A stretch of DNA of 64,000 bases from UBA1847 sp942492205. GTDB taxonomy: Bacteria; Pseudomonadota; Gammaproteobacteria; Steroidobacterales; Woeseiaceae. The translations under genes and the position numbers were made by a program. The notes under the pieces were generated by a model, which saw nothing but the letters and a program-made list of their open reading frames with translations, did no database searches and was not told the origin of the DNA. Shown in pieces: positions 1 through 8,691 of this stretch. Where the stretch lies: assembly GCA_942492205.1 (NCBI GenBank), contig CALODT010000002.1:124001-188000 (forward strand). The letters run 5' to 3'. The stretch's first letter is position 1. The number at the start of each line of letters is the position of its first letter.

Positions 1-2142
1 AAGCTCGCGGCCGAGGATTTTCTGCCCTGGGTGAACCCGCGTTCCGCCCTCGACAAGGGCCAGACGGTCGACCAGTATGCCGCCGGCCAGGCGGCCCTGT
101 GGAAAAAAGGACTCGGCGAATGGGGCCAGGACGGCAAGCGCATTGCCAAGCTCAGGAACAACGTCGACCTCAATATTTATACGCCCGGCAGCAACTCGGG
201 CGTGCCGGTCTCCGTCCTGCAGTCTTTCAGTGCACCGGAGCAGGCGCTTATCGACGATGTCGATCTCTACCGGGAGCGCGTGCAGTCGACCGCAACCGGT
301 ATTCTGACGCTGCTCGATATTGACGCGGACCCGGTCGCCAGTCGCGAACACATTCTCATCTCGCGACTGCTGGATAATGCGTGGCGCGAAGGCCGTAGCC
401 TGGACGTCCCCGGCCTGATCAACGAAATTCAGGATCCGCCGATCAGCAAGGTCGGTGTCATGAACCTGGACTCGTTTTTTCCGGCGAAAGATCGCTTTTC
501 GCTGGCAATGCGCCTGAACAACCTGCTCGCTGCGCCAGGATTCGAGGCGTGGATGCAGGGCACGCCGTTAAACGCCAAGAACCTGTTGTACACGGAAGAC
601 GGCAAACCGCGAATTTCGATCATGTCGATCGCGCACCTCGATGACGCGCAGCGCATGTTCTTCGTCTCCATGCTCCTGAACGAGCTGATCGGCTGGATGC
701 GGGCGCAGCAGGGAACATCGAGTCTCCGTGCGATTCTCTATATGGACGAGATCTTCGGCTACATGCCGCCGGTCGCGAACCCGCCGTCGAAGAGGCTGTT
801 CCTGACGCTTCTGAAGCAGGCGCGCGCTTATGGACTCGGACTCGTGCTGGCGACGCAGAACCCCGTTGACCTCGATTACAAGGGTCTGTCGAATACCGGG
901 ACCTGGTTTATCGGCCGCCTGCAAACGGAGCGCGACAAAGCGCGCGTCATGGAGGGCCTTGAAGGCGCCAGCGGCGGCAATTTCAACAAGCAGGAAATGG
1001 AGCGCACCATCGCCGGGCTCGGCAAACGGCGCTTCCTGCTGCATAACGTGCACGAAGACGAGGCGGTCGTATTCAACACGCGATGGGCCATGTCCTATCT
1101 CGCCGGCCCGCTGACCCGTGACCATATCCGTACACTGATGTCCGGGGTAAAGAAGACGCTGGCGGCCGCGGCAAAAACGGTATCGAAACCAAAGCGCAAG
1201 GCTGCCGACAGCGCGCCGGCACTGCCGCCCTCGGTCGAGCAGTTTTTCGTAAAAGGGCAGGGCGAAGAGATTGTCTATTACCCGCGGCTTATCGGCGCCG
1301 GCGACATCGTTTTCACCAGCGCTCGCTATGGCGTCGAGGACGAGCGCCAGGTCCTGCACACGGTCGAATTCGAAAGCGGCCCGGTCGAGGTCGATTGGGA
1401 CAACAGCGAAGTACTCGAGCTGTCGGTCGACGAGCTGTTGAACAGCGGGCAGCCGGACGCGAGTTTCACCGACTGCCCGGAAGCAGCCAACAATCCGAAA
1501 GCCTACGCGCGCTGGTCGAAGGACTACCAGCGCTGGTTGCGACAGAACGAGAACATCACGCTCTACAAGAGCAAGCGCTTTCGCCTTACGTCCGCGGCCG
1601 GCGAGACTGAAGGCGAATTCCGCGCCCGGCTGCAGGATGCAGCCAGCGAACAGCGCGACCAGGCGATCGCCAAGATTCGCAAACGTTACGCGAGCAAGGT
1701 GACGACGCTGGAAAACCGCCTGCTCAGGGCACAGCAGGCGATCAGCCGTGAGCAGCAGCAATCCACCAAGAAGAAACTCGATACCGCGATATCGTTCGGC
1801 ACGGCCATCCTCGGTGCGGTGCTTGGACGCAAGAAGCTGTCGAGTGCAACGGCAACGAAAATCGGTTCGGCGATCAAGACCGCAGGCGGCGCAAGCAAAG
1901 AGGCGGCCGATGTCGATCGCGCCATGCAGACGGCAAACAAGGTCAAGGAAGAAATGGCGGCACTGAATGCCGCCCTCGAAAAAGAGGTTGCGGATCTCGA
2001 CACGTCGTTCGACGCACAGTCGGAGGAGCTGGACGAGGTGATTGTCAGGGCGAAAAGCACCGACATCCACGTGGCGCTGACCGGGCTCGTCTGGCTGCCT
2101 TACACGGCGGACGACAAGGGCCGCCTGCGTCCTGCCTGGTAA
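1..2142 (+). CDS. HerA/FtsK-like P-loop ATPase, 5' end outside window
   Basis: The reading frame is open from base 1, so the gene begins upstream and the Walker A region is not visible. About 235 residues into the visible part a Walker B-like strand (ILYMDEIFGYMPP) is followed by a sensor-like segment (LVLATQNPVDLDY), the arrangement seen in HerA/DUF87 ATPases. A hydrophilic linker follows near residue 385, then an uncharacterised domain. A long charged region with coiled-coil character (about 530-660) contains a short Ala/Gly-rich stretch. The protein ends with LVWLPYTADDKGRLRPAW. The family is usually annotated only as ATP-binding protein. A DNA-translocating or membrane-linked role is inference. 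Confidence 0.7.
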   Translation, partial: KLAAEDFLPWVNPRSALDKGQTVDQYAAGQAALWKKGLGEWGQDGKRIAKLRNNVDLNIYTPGSNSGVPVSVLQSFSAPEQALIDDVDLYRERVQSTATGILTLLDIDADPVASREHILISRLLDNAWREGRSLDVPGLINEIQDPPISKVGVMNLDSFFPAKDRFSLAMRLNNLLAAPGFEAWMQGTPLNAKNLLYTEDGKPRISIMSIAHLDDAQRMFFVSMLLNELIGWMRAQQGTSSLRAILYMDEIFGYMPPVANPPSKRLFLTLLKQARAYGLGLVLATQNPVDLDYKGLSNTGTWFIGRLQTERDKARVMEGLEGASGGNFNKQEMERTIAGLGKRRFLLHNVHEDEAVVFNTRWAMSYLAGPLTRDHIRTLMSGVKKTLAAAAKTVSKPKRKAADSAPALPPSVEQFFVKGQGEEIVYYPRLIGAGDIVFTSARYGVEDERQVLHTVEFESGPVEVDWDNSEVLELSVDELLNSGQPDASFTDCPEAANNPKAYARWSKDYQRWLRQNENITLYKSKRFRLTSAAGETEGEFRARLQDAASEQRDQAIAKIRKRYASKVTTLENRLLRAQQAISREQQQSTKKKLDTAISFGTAILGAVLGRKKLSSATATKIGSAIKTAGGASKEAADVDRAMQTANKVKEEMAALNAALEKEVADLDTSFDAQSEELDEVIVRAKSTDIHVALTGLVWLPYTADDKGRLRPAW

Positions 2143-2144
2143 GA

Positions 2145-2167
2145 TTGCGGTCGCGGCGCGGCCGCAA
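2145..2167. terminator. Hairpin between convergent genes
   Basis: An imperfect inverted repeat (TTGCGGTCG ... CGGCCGCAA) lies between the convergent ATPase and Kazal genes. It could terminate transcription from either side, but it has no T-tract, so this is a weak call. Confidence 0.3.
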
Positions 2168-2171
2168 ACAC

Positions 2172-3041
2172 CTAGTCCCCGAGGCAGGATCCTGCGTAGG
2201 CTTTTCTAACACCGGCGTTGTCGAGCTGACAGTCGTTGTCGTAGGTCACACCATCCATCCCGCAGACCGGGGAATAATCGCGCGGGCAGTTGCGGCCGAG
2301 CGTCTCGCAAACGCCGGCATACTCGATGCGCACACCGCGGCGCTCGGCCTGGCAGGCATTGCCGTAGGTCATGCTGTCGAAACCACACACCGGTACGAAC
2401 AGGTTGGGGCAGGGCCGCACGTTGCAGATGCCGGGCTTGAAGGTCGTCAGGCCCGCCTTTTCCGCGAAGCAGGCGTTGTCGTAGGTAACGTCGTTGGCGC
2501 CGCAGACCGGAGCGAAGACTTTCGGGCAATTATCCGGATCGCAGGGACCCTTGTGCTGCACGGGTATACGCTCGGCATCCGCTTCGCAGCGATTAATAAA
2601 GCTACGGCCGTTCATACCGCACACCGGCTCCTTGATGGAGGGACAACCGTTCGGCGTACAGGCGCCGAGCCCCGCTATTTTCGCGCCGGACTTCAGCGCA
2701 AAGCACTCGTTGATGTAGGTATTACCGTCCAGCCCGCAAACCGGGTCGAACGTCTCGGGGCAGCCACTTGCAACTTCCGGGCAAATGCCGGCAGCCGCGA
2801 TATCCACCCCCGCCGCTTGCGCGACACATTCATTGCTGTAGGTCTGACCGTCCGCACCGCAGACCGGGTCGTACTGCATCGTGCACGCCACATCGTCAGC
2901 CTGCGCCAAGAGCACCGGCGCAGCGGTTTCACCGTTGAGCAGCGAGCTGACGTCAATCTCGGACGCGCCGAGCGGCCCCGCTAATGCGAGGCTTGCCAGC
3001 AGCATTGTTGTTTTCCGTAAGGTCGTTTTTTGCATGCGCAT
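2172..3041 (-). CDS. Secreted protein with six tandem Kazal-type inhibitor repeats
   Basis: The 289-residue product begins with a signal peptide (hydrophobic core LLASLALAGPLGA). Six repeats of about 40 residues follow, each with the pattern C-x6-PVCG-x-(D/N)-x3-(Y/F)-x-N-x-C and a closing Cys. Each repeat has four cysteines, so one disulfide of the classical six-Cys Kazal fold is missing. Taking the first Cys of each repeat as Kazal Cys2, the predicted P1 residues are M, E, S, K, N and R. The likely role is inhibition of serine proteases in the periplasm or outside the cell, inferred from the fold. Start choice between 3041 and the Met two codons later is open. Confidence 0.85.
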   Translation of the reverse strand: MRMQKTTLRKTTMLLASLALAGPLGASEIDVSSLLNGETAAPVLLAQADDVACTMQYDPVCGADGQTYSNECVAQAAGVDIAAAGICPEVASGCPETFDPVCGLDGNTYINECFALKSGAKIAGLGACTPNGCPSIKEPVCGMNGRSFINRCEADAERIPVQHKGPCDPDNCPKVFAPVCGANDVTYDNACFAEKAGLTTFKPGICNVRPCPNLFVPVCGFDSMTYGNACQAERRGVRIEYAGVCETLGRNCPRDYSPVCGMDGVTYDNDCQLDNAGVRKAYAGSCLGD

Positions 3042-3059
3042 CGATACCCGGTCTATTGC

Positions 3060-3863
3060 TTAGAGCGCGTTCGGAAGCAGCGGTTCAACGAATTCACTCG
3101 CCAGCTCGACCTGCCGTTCGACGGCAGCGGGCCGCCCGATCAGCTCGCTGATGCTGACAAGCTTGATACCCTGTTCCGCGAGCTTTGGCAGCTCCTTTTC
3201 CAGGAGCTCGAGCGTTGCGTCGTAGGGATGTCCTATCGCGACGACAAGGCCGCGCTTCCTTGCCAGCAGCTTCATGCGCTCGAATTGTCGCAAGACGGTC
3301 TCCGGCGACGGGTCGGGGTCAAGGAAAACATCGCGTCGCACGGCGCTGACGCCAGCTTCGGTCGCCATCTGTAACGCTACGCTGTGTGCCGTCGTGTAAC
3401 TGTCCACGAAGAACAGGTTGTCCCGCGCCCGTATCTCTTCCATTAGCCACTGCATATGCCCGGGGTGCCGTGTCAGCAGGCTGCCTTTATGCCCGTTAAC
3501 GCCAATAACATGAGGTACGGAGCTCAGCGCGCGCTCAAACGTCAGCGCCAGCCGTTCGCGGCTCATGTCGAGATCGATGCCGATCGGCTCCTGGTCCTTG
3601 TCATCAGAGTTCGCCTGCAGTGGCAGGTGCAGCAGCACCTCCTTTCCCTGCTCATGTGCCCACCTCGCAAGCGTTACCGCGCGGGGCGTACCCGGCAGCA
3701 CGGCGAAGGCCACGGGGCCCGGCAGCGCGATGGCACGCCGGCCCGCATCCAGCCGGTAGCCGAGATCGTCGATAATGATGGCGACGCGCGCTTGTTCTGC
3801 TTGCGCCGTGACGGACACGACGAGCAGGAGCATCGCCGCCAGGGGACCTTTGCCGGAAATCAT
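3060..3863 (-). CDS. yibQ: Divergent polysaccharide deacetylase family protein (YibQ-like)
   Basis: A 267-residue protein with an N-terminal signal sequence, then the family pattern: ARVAIIIDDLGYR near the start, a VLPGTP segment, LLHLPLQ, GVNGHKGSLLT and a C-terminal AIGHPYDATLELL stretch. These match the DUF610/YibQ divergent polysaccharide deacetylases, probably periplasmic and linked to cell-wall or polysaccharide metabolism. Its start overlaps the stop of ctpA by ATGA, so it is translationally coupled in the envC-ctpA-yibQ cluster, an arrangement common in gammaproteobacteria. The exact substrate is not known. Confidence 0.88.
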   Translation of the reverse strand: MISGKGPLAAMLLLVVSVTAQAEQARVAIIIDDLGYRLDAGRRAIALPGPVAFAVLPGTPRAVTLARWAHEQGKEVLLHLPLQANSDDKDQEPIGIDLDMSRERLALTFERALSSVPHVIGVNGHKGSLLTRHPGHMQWLMEEIRARDNLFFVDSYTTAHSVALQMATEAGVSAVRRDVFLDPDPSPETVLRQFERMKLLARKRGLVVAIGHPYDATLELLEKELPKLAEQGIKLVSISELIGRPAAVERQVELASEFVEPLLPNAL

Positions 3864-5080
3864 TGCGCCTTGCTGTGCATCACCGAGCGGGGCCTCAAGT
3901 ATTCGATTGCCTCGGCCAGCTGCGCATCAGCCTCCCAATCGACAGTGCCCGCCAACGTCAGGTCCGGAAAGCCTGGCGTATCTGCGACAAACAGGTCCGG
4001 CTCTATGCCCACGTCGTGAATGGAGTCTCCGGACGGCGTGTAGTACCGCGACGTCGTCAGTTTGATGGCCCGGCCTTTGGACAGCGGCATGACGGTCTGT
4101 ACCAGCCCCTTGCCAAATGTCGGCGTACCGATGACGAGCGCACGTTCGTGATCCTGCAGCGCACCGGCCACGATCTCGGATGCTGACGCGGAACCGCTGT
4201 TAACCAGTACGACCAGGTCCGCGCCATCCAGGATGTCGCCGCGGCGGGCCGAGCGCGAGAAGCGCGACTCCTCGGTTCTGCCATCTGCGCTAACGATCAG
4301 GCCCTCATCAAGGAACAGGTCGGAAACCTCGACCGCCGCATCGAGTACGCCACCCGGATTATTGCGCAGGTCCAGTACCAGGGCCTCGAGCATGCCGCCC
4401 TCTGCCGCCTGTAATTCGTCAACGGCGTGGCCCAGCTCGCGGGCCGTGTTCTCGCTGAACTGGCTGACCCGAACGTAACCAAGCCCCCGGCCAAGCGTTT
4501 CCTCGCGCACGCTTGCGACACGGATTGTCTGCCGGCGCATCTGATGCTCGATGGCGACGTCCTCGTGCAGCACCGTAACCGTCACCTTCGTACCTGAGTG
4601 ACCGCGCAGGCGGCCAATCGTGTCCTGCAGGTGGTTCGTATCGATGGCGACGCCGTCGACAGCGATGATCTGGTCGCCCGCCTGTATGCCGGAGCGCGCG
4701 GCGGGCGACCCGGCTATAGGCGTGATGACCTGCAGCGCCCCGTCGACTTCGTCGACCTCGACACCGATGCCGGTGTAACTGCCCGATGTACTGATGCGAA
4801 TGTCGCGGTACTCGCGCGCATCCAGGTACTGCGAATGCGCATCAAGATCGCGAACCATGCCGCGTATCGCGCTCTCGAGTAACTCGGCATCGTCGACGGG
4901 CTCGACATAATCCCGCTTCACGCGCTCAAGCACTTCGGCGAACAGGCGCGCCTGCTCCCACGCCAGCGCCTCCTTGTCCGGGGTATTCCGTTTATCCATC
5001 AGCCCGCCGCCCACCGACAGGCTCAAGCCCAGAACCAGGCCCACCGCCACCACCAGAAACGCGCGAACTTTCAGTGTCAT
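3860..5080 (-). CDS. ctpA: Carboxy-terminal processing protease, S41 family
   Basis: A 406-residue periplasmic serine protease. It has an N-terminal membrane segment (FLVVAVGLVLGLSLSVGG) and a PDZ domain with GIQAGDQIIAVDGVAI. The S41 core carries the probable nucleophile Ser in NSGSASASE and the general-base Lys in TFGKGLVQT. I chose ATG at 5080 because GGAAAAACC sits just upstream and the signal anchor follows directly. The frame stays open to 5182 but that extension would overlap envC and lacks a signal. It overlaps yibQ by 4 bases. The expected role is trimming or degrading envelope proteins, including peptidoglycan hydrolases. Confidence 0.93.
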   Translation of the reverse strand: MTLKVRAFLVVAVGLVLGLSLSVGGGLMDKRNTPDKEALAWEQARLFAEVLERVKRDYVEPVDDAELLESAIRGMVRDLDAHSQYLDAREYRDIRISTSGSYTGIGVEVDEVDGALQVITPIAGSPAARSGIQAGDQIIAVDGVAIDTNHLQDTIGRLRGHSGTKVTVTVLHEDVAIEHQMRRQTIRVASVREETLGRGLGYVRVSQFSENTARELGHAVDELQAAEGGMLEALVLDLRNNPGGVLDAAVEVSDLFLDEGLIVSADGRTEESRFSRSARRGDILDGADLVVLVNSGSASASEIVAGALQDHERALVIGTPTFGKGLVQTVMPLSKGRAIKLTTSRYYTPSGDSIHDVGIEPDLFVADTPGFPDLTLAGTVDWEADAQLAEAIEYLRPRSVMHSKAQ

Positions 5081-5154
5081 AGGTTTTTCCAGGCGTCGAT
5101 CAGCTTCGCTTTCGGCAGGACGTTCGACCTTAGCACAGCGAAATGAGCACGGCA

Positions 5155-6315
5155 TCAGCCACCCGGCTTGCGCGTAATCCACAGGCGTGGATTGACCGGC
5201 CGGGTGCCGCTGCGAAGCTCGAAATAGAGGCCCGCCTCCGACTGGCCGCCGCTATCGCCGACCGTCGCAATTACGTCGCCCGGTGCTACCCAGTCGCCGG
5301 CATTCTTCAGGATGGTTTCATTGTAGCCATACAGCGTCATGTAGCCCTCGCCGTGATCGACGATGACGAGCAGGCCCATACCAGCGAGCCAGTCTGCGAA
5401 GGCCACGCGACCATGGTAGATCGCTCTTACCTCGGTGCCCCGTCGCGTCTCAAGGACGACGCCATTCCACTTCATGCTTGGCCCGCCACGCGGTTGGCCG
5501 AAATCATGCAGGAGGCTGCCGGCAACCGGCCAGGTCAATTTGCCCTTGTGTTCACTGAACGGCTCTTCGGAGCTGATCGGGTAGTCCGAAAGAATGCTGC
5601 TGAGCTCTGCGATCAGTCTCGTCAGGTCTTTTTCCTGTGCCGCAAGGCGCTCGACCTCGACGCCTTCGCGCTGGATCCTTTCGCGTAACTTGTCCAGCAA
5701 CGCCGAACGCTCTTCCTGGGAGCCGTTGAGACGCGTCAGCTCCGCATACCGCGCTTTGGCAAGCTCCGCCAGCCGCGCCTCCTCCGCCGCTATCTGGCCA
5801 CGCAGCGCGTCAAGTTTGCGAATCTCGGTAACAACTGCCTCGATATTTTCTCCGCGGTACTCGTTCAGGTAATTGTAATAAGCCATCAGCCGACCGAGCG
5901 TTGCCGGATCCCGCTGGTTCAGCAGCAGCCGTATTTTCTCCTGGCTACCGCTCAGGTAGGCGGATCGCACCTGGGCGGCGAGGGCCTCGGCCTCGTCGTC
6001 GAGGTGGGCCTCGCGATCTGCCAGCGTCGCGTCCAGCTTTTCCTTCTTGCTGGACGTCGCGCGCTGATCGCGCTCGATGTCAGCGATGCGCATGCGCTGT
6101 TTCGCAATCGCAACCTCGAGGTCCTGCAGCTCACCGGCCAACCGATCTCGCTCCTCAGCCGCCGCGTCCATGCTTTGTTTGAGCTCGCTGATACGCTCAC
6201 GAACGCCCTCGAGCTCCTGCTCCTTGATTTTGCCCAGTTCGCTGTTGGCGTCCTGCGCCTGTGCCGGCGGGGCGGCCAGCAGCAGGCCCGCAATGAGGAT
6301 GATTACCCGGTTCAT
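5155..6315 (-). CDS. envC: EnvC-like murein hydrolase activator (degenerate M23/LytM)
   Basis: 386 residues: signal peptide (VIILIAGLLLAAPPAQA), a long coiled coil (about 25-250), then a LytM domain (about 265-385). The metal-binding histidines of active M23 peptidases are not where expected. The usual LYGH reads LYGYNE, and the usual HLHFE reads AGLYFELR. This is the pattern of EnvC-type activators, which switch on the septal amidases AmiA/AmiB instead of cutting murein themselves. It heads the envC-ctpA-yibQ cluster. Confidence 0.92.
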   Translation of the reverse strand: MNRVIILIAGLLLAAPPAQAQDANSELGKIKEQELEGVRERISELKQSMDAAAEERDRLAGELQDLEVAIAKQRMRIADIERDQRATSSKKEKLDATLADREAHLDDEAEALAAQVRSAYLSGSQEKIRLLLNQRDPATLGRLMAYYNYLNEYRGENIEAVVTEIRKLDALRGQIAAEEARLAELAKARYAELTRLNGSQEERSALLDKLRERIQREGVEVERLAAQEKDLTRLIAELSSILSDYPISSEEPFSEHKGKLTWPVAGSLLHDFGQPRGGPSMKWNGVVLETRRGTEVRAIYHGRVAFADWLAGMGLLVIVDHGEGYMTLYGYNETILKNAGDWVAPGDVIATVGDSGGQSEAGLYFELRSGTRPVNPRLWITRKPGG

Positions 6316-6362
6316 GGGCGGGAGTGTAGTGGCTCAAGACTATTCCCGCCCGCGAATACGCG

Positions 6363-6368
6363 TATAAT
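6363..6368 (+). promoter_or_regulatory. Candidate -10 box for the rhodanese-grxC-secB-gpsA cluster
   Basis: A perfect TATAAT lies 54 bases before the rhodanese start in the divergent spacer with envC. The -35 position is poor (CTATTC at 17-bp spacing), so the promoter may be weak or activator-dependent. Confidence 0.4.
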
Positions 6369-6421
6369 CTATCGTTTAGTTCTCATCATGGCGCTATTAC
6401 CAGCGCCGAAATTATTGATTC

Positions 6422-6886
6422 ATGGACAAATTTCTGGAATTCACAAGTAACCACGTGTTGCTTGTGTCCGCGCTGTTGGTCAGCTTTTTCGTGCTGGTGT
6501 TTTCCGAGTTGCGCCGCAAGGCCAGCGGGCTCATCAACGTGGATGCAGCCGATGCGGTCAAGCTGATCAATAACGACGCCGTCGTGCTGGACATTCGCAG
6601 TGTCGATGCCTTCTCGCGCGGCCACATAGTGAACGCCAAGAACGTCCCGAAAGACGAGCTGGACGTGAAGCTCGAGCAGCTGCAGAAATACAAGTCGACG
6701 CCGATCATCGCCGTCTGCGATGCCGGTGTAACCACCACGGGTGTCGTTAACAAGCTTCGTGCCCAGGGCTTCGAGACCGTTTTCGGCTTGAAAGGCGGCA
6801 TGAGCGGCTGGGGCCAGGCCGGACTCCCTGTCGTCACTGGCAAAAAGACTCGCAGCAAACCCGGGAAGAAAAAGAAGCATGCGTAA
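6422..6886 (+). CDS. yibN: Membrane-anchored rhodanese-like protein (YibN-like)
   Basis: 154 residues. One N-terminal membrane helix (VLLVSALLVSFFVLVFSEL) precedes a single rhodanese domain. The active loop reads CDAGVTT, retaining the catalytic Cys, and the tail is strongly basic (KKTRSKPGKKKKHA). Placement directly before grxC and secB is the common gammaproteobacterial yibN-grxC-secB-gpsA order, which supports the assignment. Role: possible sulfurtransferase or YidC/Sec-associated inner-membrane factor, from family knowledge only. Confidence 0.9.
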   Translation: MDKFLEFTSNHVLLVSALLVSFFVLVFSELRRKASGLINVDAADAVKLINNDAVVLDIRSVDAFSRGHIVNAKNVPKDELDVKLEQLQKYKSTPIIAVCDAGVTTTGVVNKLRAQGFETVFGLKGGMSGWGQAGLPVVTGKKTRSKPGKKKKHA

Positions 6887-6895
6887 GGCGTTAAC

Positions 6896-7150
6896 GTGAA
6901 ACCGGTGACCATTTACGGCAACGCGACTTGCCCGTATTGCGGGGCTGCGCGCATGCTGCTGACAAGAAGGGGAATTCCGTTCACGGATATCGACGTCAGC
7001 GGCGACCCGGAGCTGCTCGCCGAAATGAAACAGCGCAGCAATGGCTCAACCGTTCCGCAAATTTTCGTAGGCGAAACGCCGATTGGCGGATTCGACGAGC
7101 TGGACGCCCTCGACCGGAGCGGCGAGCTGGACAATATTCTCGCCGCCTGA
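6896..7150 (+). CDS. grxC: Glutaredoxin 3
   Basis: An 84-residue glutaredoxin with the dithiol motif CPYC at residues 12-15, the cis-Pro segment STVPQIFVG and a C-terminal GGFDEL motif that binds glutathione. It reduces protein disulfides and mixed disulfides with glutathione in the cytoplasm. GTG at 6896 is the start, nine bases after the rhodanese stop, so the two genes are probably cotranscribed. Confidence 0.95.
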   Translation: MKPVTIYGNATCPYCGAARMLLTRRGIPFTDIDVSGDPELLAEMKQRSNGSTVPQIFVGETPIGGFDELDALDRSGELDNILAA

Positions 7151-7184
7151 CTGTGCGGCTTTCGATTAAACAACAGGAAGCATA

Positions 7185-7658
7185 ATGGCAGACAACGAAG
7201 CAGCCGCTGAAAAGCGCTTATCCATCATCAAGATTTACCTCAAGGACACTTCCTTCGAGTCTCCGCAGTCACCGGACATCTTTCGTCGCGGTGAATGGAA
7301 GCCGCAAACCAACCTGAACCTTCGCAGCTCGCACAACAAGGTTGAAGACGACAGCCACGAGATCGTTCTCACCATTACGATCGAGGCGAAAGAAGACGAC
7401 AAGACCTGCTTCCTGATTGAGCTGCAGCAGGCAGGCCTGTTCGAGATTGCCGGATACGAGGGCGAAGAACTGCAGGCCATCGTCGGCAGCTTCTGTCCGA
7501 ACATCCTGTTTCCATACGCACGCGAGTCGATTGCGTCGCTGGTGCAGAAGGGCGGCTTTCCGGAGTTCGTTCTGCAACCGATTAACTTCGACGCACTCTA
7601 CATGCAGTCGAAACAGCAGCAAATGACGGCCGCTGCTGGCGGCGGCGAGACACACTGA
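7185..7658 (+). CDS. secB: Protein-export chaperone SecB
   Basis: 157 residues, close to the 155 of the Escherichia coli protein. Recognisable stretches are IYLKDTSFESP near the N-terminus, the central FLIELQQAGLF, and CPNILFPYARE followed by FPEFVLQPINF. SecB is a homotetramer that holds preproteins unfolded and passes them to SecA. The stop codon TGA at 7656-7658 overlaps a candidate CTG start of gpsA, suggesting translational coupling. Confidence 0.97.
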   Translation: MADNEAAAEKRLSIIKIYLKDTSFESPQSPDIFRRGEWKPQTNLNLRSSHNKVEDDSHEIVLTITIEAKEDDKTCFLIELQQAGLFEIAGYEGEELQAIVGSFCPNILFPYARESIASLVQKGGFPEFVLQPINFDALYMQSKQQQMTAAAGGGETH

Positions 7659-8680
7659 TAAACAGCGAGGCGCCAAGAACGGTCGCTGTTGTCGGCGCCG
7701 GCTCCTGGGGGACGGCACTCGCGCTGCAGTTTGCGCGCAGTGGCTGCCACGTTCGACTCGGCGGCATTCTCGAGCTCGACCAGCTGGAGGCCATGGCGGT
7801 CGAAGGCGAGAATGTGCGCTACCTGCCGGGCGCGCGTTTCCCGGAGAACCTTGTTGCCTGTCCCGATCTGGCCGATTGTCTCGACGGCGCGCGCGACATC
7901 CTTGTGGCTGTTCCGAGCCACGGTCTGCGCGACACGTTGACGACAATAAAGCCTTTCTTGCAGCCTGATTCACGAGTTTGCTGGGCCACCAAGGGCTTCG
8001 AGCTGAGCACCGGGAAATTGCCGCACCAGGTCGCGGCCGAAGTGCTCGGAGCAGATCGCCCGACCGCGGTGCTATCGGGCCCGACATTCGCCAAGGAAGT
8101 CGGCGACGGCCTGCCGACGGCGCTGACCATCGCGTCCGGCGACCAGGACTTCGCCGAAGCGCTCGCACAGGAGCTGTCGAGCGATAACTTTCGCGCCTAT
8201 ACCACCGACGACGTTATCGGCGTCGAGGTTGGCGGCGCCGTGAAGAACGTCCTTGCGATCGCCGCCGGTATGTCGGACGGCCTCGGCTTCGGTGCCAACA
8301 CGCGCATTGCGCTGATTAATCGCGGCCTTGTCGAGCTCATGCGGCTCGGTGTTGCGTTAGGCGCCAACAAGGAAACCTTCATGGGGCTCGCCGGCATGGG
8401 CGACCTCGTGCTCACCTGTACGGACAACCTGTCTCGAAACCGACGCATGGGACTGGCGCTTGCGAGCGGTATGACGATCGACGAGGCCCAGAAAGAGATT
8501 CAACAGGTTGTAGAAGGTGTGCTGGCGGCTCGCGCTGTCAAGGAAGTTGCCGACAAGCTCGGCATCGACATGCCAATCTGTCAGCAGGTCTACGAAATTC
8601 TCTACGAGGCGAAGTCGCCCCGTGTGGCCGTGGAAACGCTGATGCGCCGCAAACTCAAGTCCGAGAAAGACCACGGCTGA
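7655..8680 (+). CDS. gpsA: NAD(P)H-dependent glycerol-3-phosphate dehydrogenase
   Basis: The product reduces dihydroxyacetone phosphate to sn-glycerol-3-phosphate for phospholipid synthesis. The dinucleotide-binding motif VAVVGAGSWGTALA starts about ten codons into this frame. Downstream are SGPTFAKEV, GGAVKNVLAIAAG with the catalytic Lys, and GMGDLVLTCT. No ATG, GTG or TTG occurs in frame between the secB coding region and that motif. The first ordinary start (ATG 7793) would delete the Rossmann motif. CTG at 7655 overlaps the secB stop as CTGA, mimicking an ATGA junction, and is my best start (341 residues). ATA at 7658 is another possibility. Confidence 0.9.
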   Translation: MINSEAPRTVAVVGAGSWGTALALQFARSGCHVRLGGILELDQLEAMAVEGENVRYLPGARFPENLVACPDLADCLDGARDILVAVPSHGLRDTLTTIKPFLQPDSRVCWATKGFELSTGKLPHQVAAEVLGADRPTAVLSGPTFAKEVGDGLPTALTIASGDQDFAEALAQELSSDNFRAYTTDDVIGVEVGGAVKNVLAIAAGMSDGLGFGANTRIALINRGLVELMRLGVALGANKETFMGLAGMGDLVLTCTDNLSRNRRMGLALASGMTIDEAQKEIQQVVEGVLAARAVKEVADKLGIDMPICQQVYEILYEAKSPRVAVETLMRRKLKSEKDHG

Positions 8681-8691
8681 AGCAGGGCGGC

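Noticed and set aside
568..2070. 500-codon open frame on the minus strand opposite the ATPase
   Set aside because: It is a shadow of a GC-rich gene: no domain, arginine- and leucine-rich composition, and the plus-strand protein has clear motifs.
2066..2076. TCCACGTGG as a third parS core
   Set aside because: The flanks (CA before, CGCTG after) do not fit TGTTNCACGTGNAACA.
5081..5182. Longer N-terminus for ctpA
   Set aside because: It would overlap envC by 28 bases, place 34 polar residues before the signal anchor and ignore the good ribosome-binding site at 5080.
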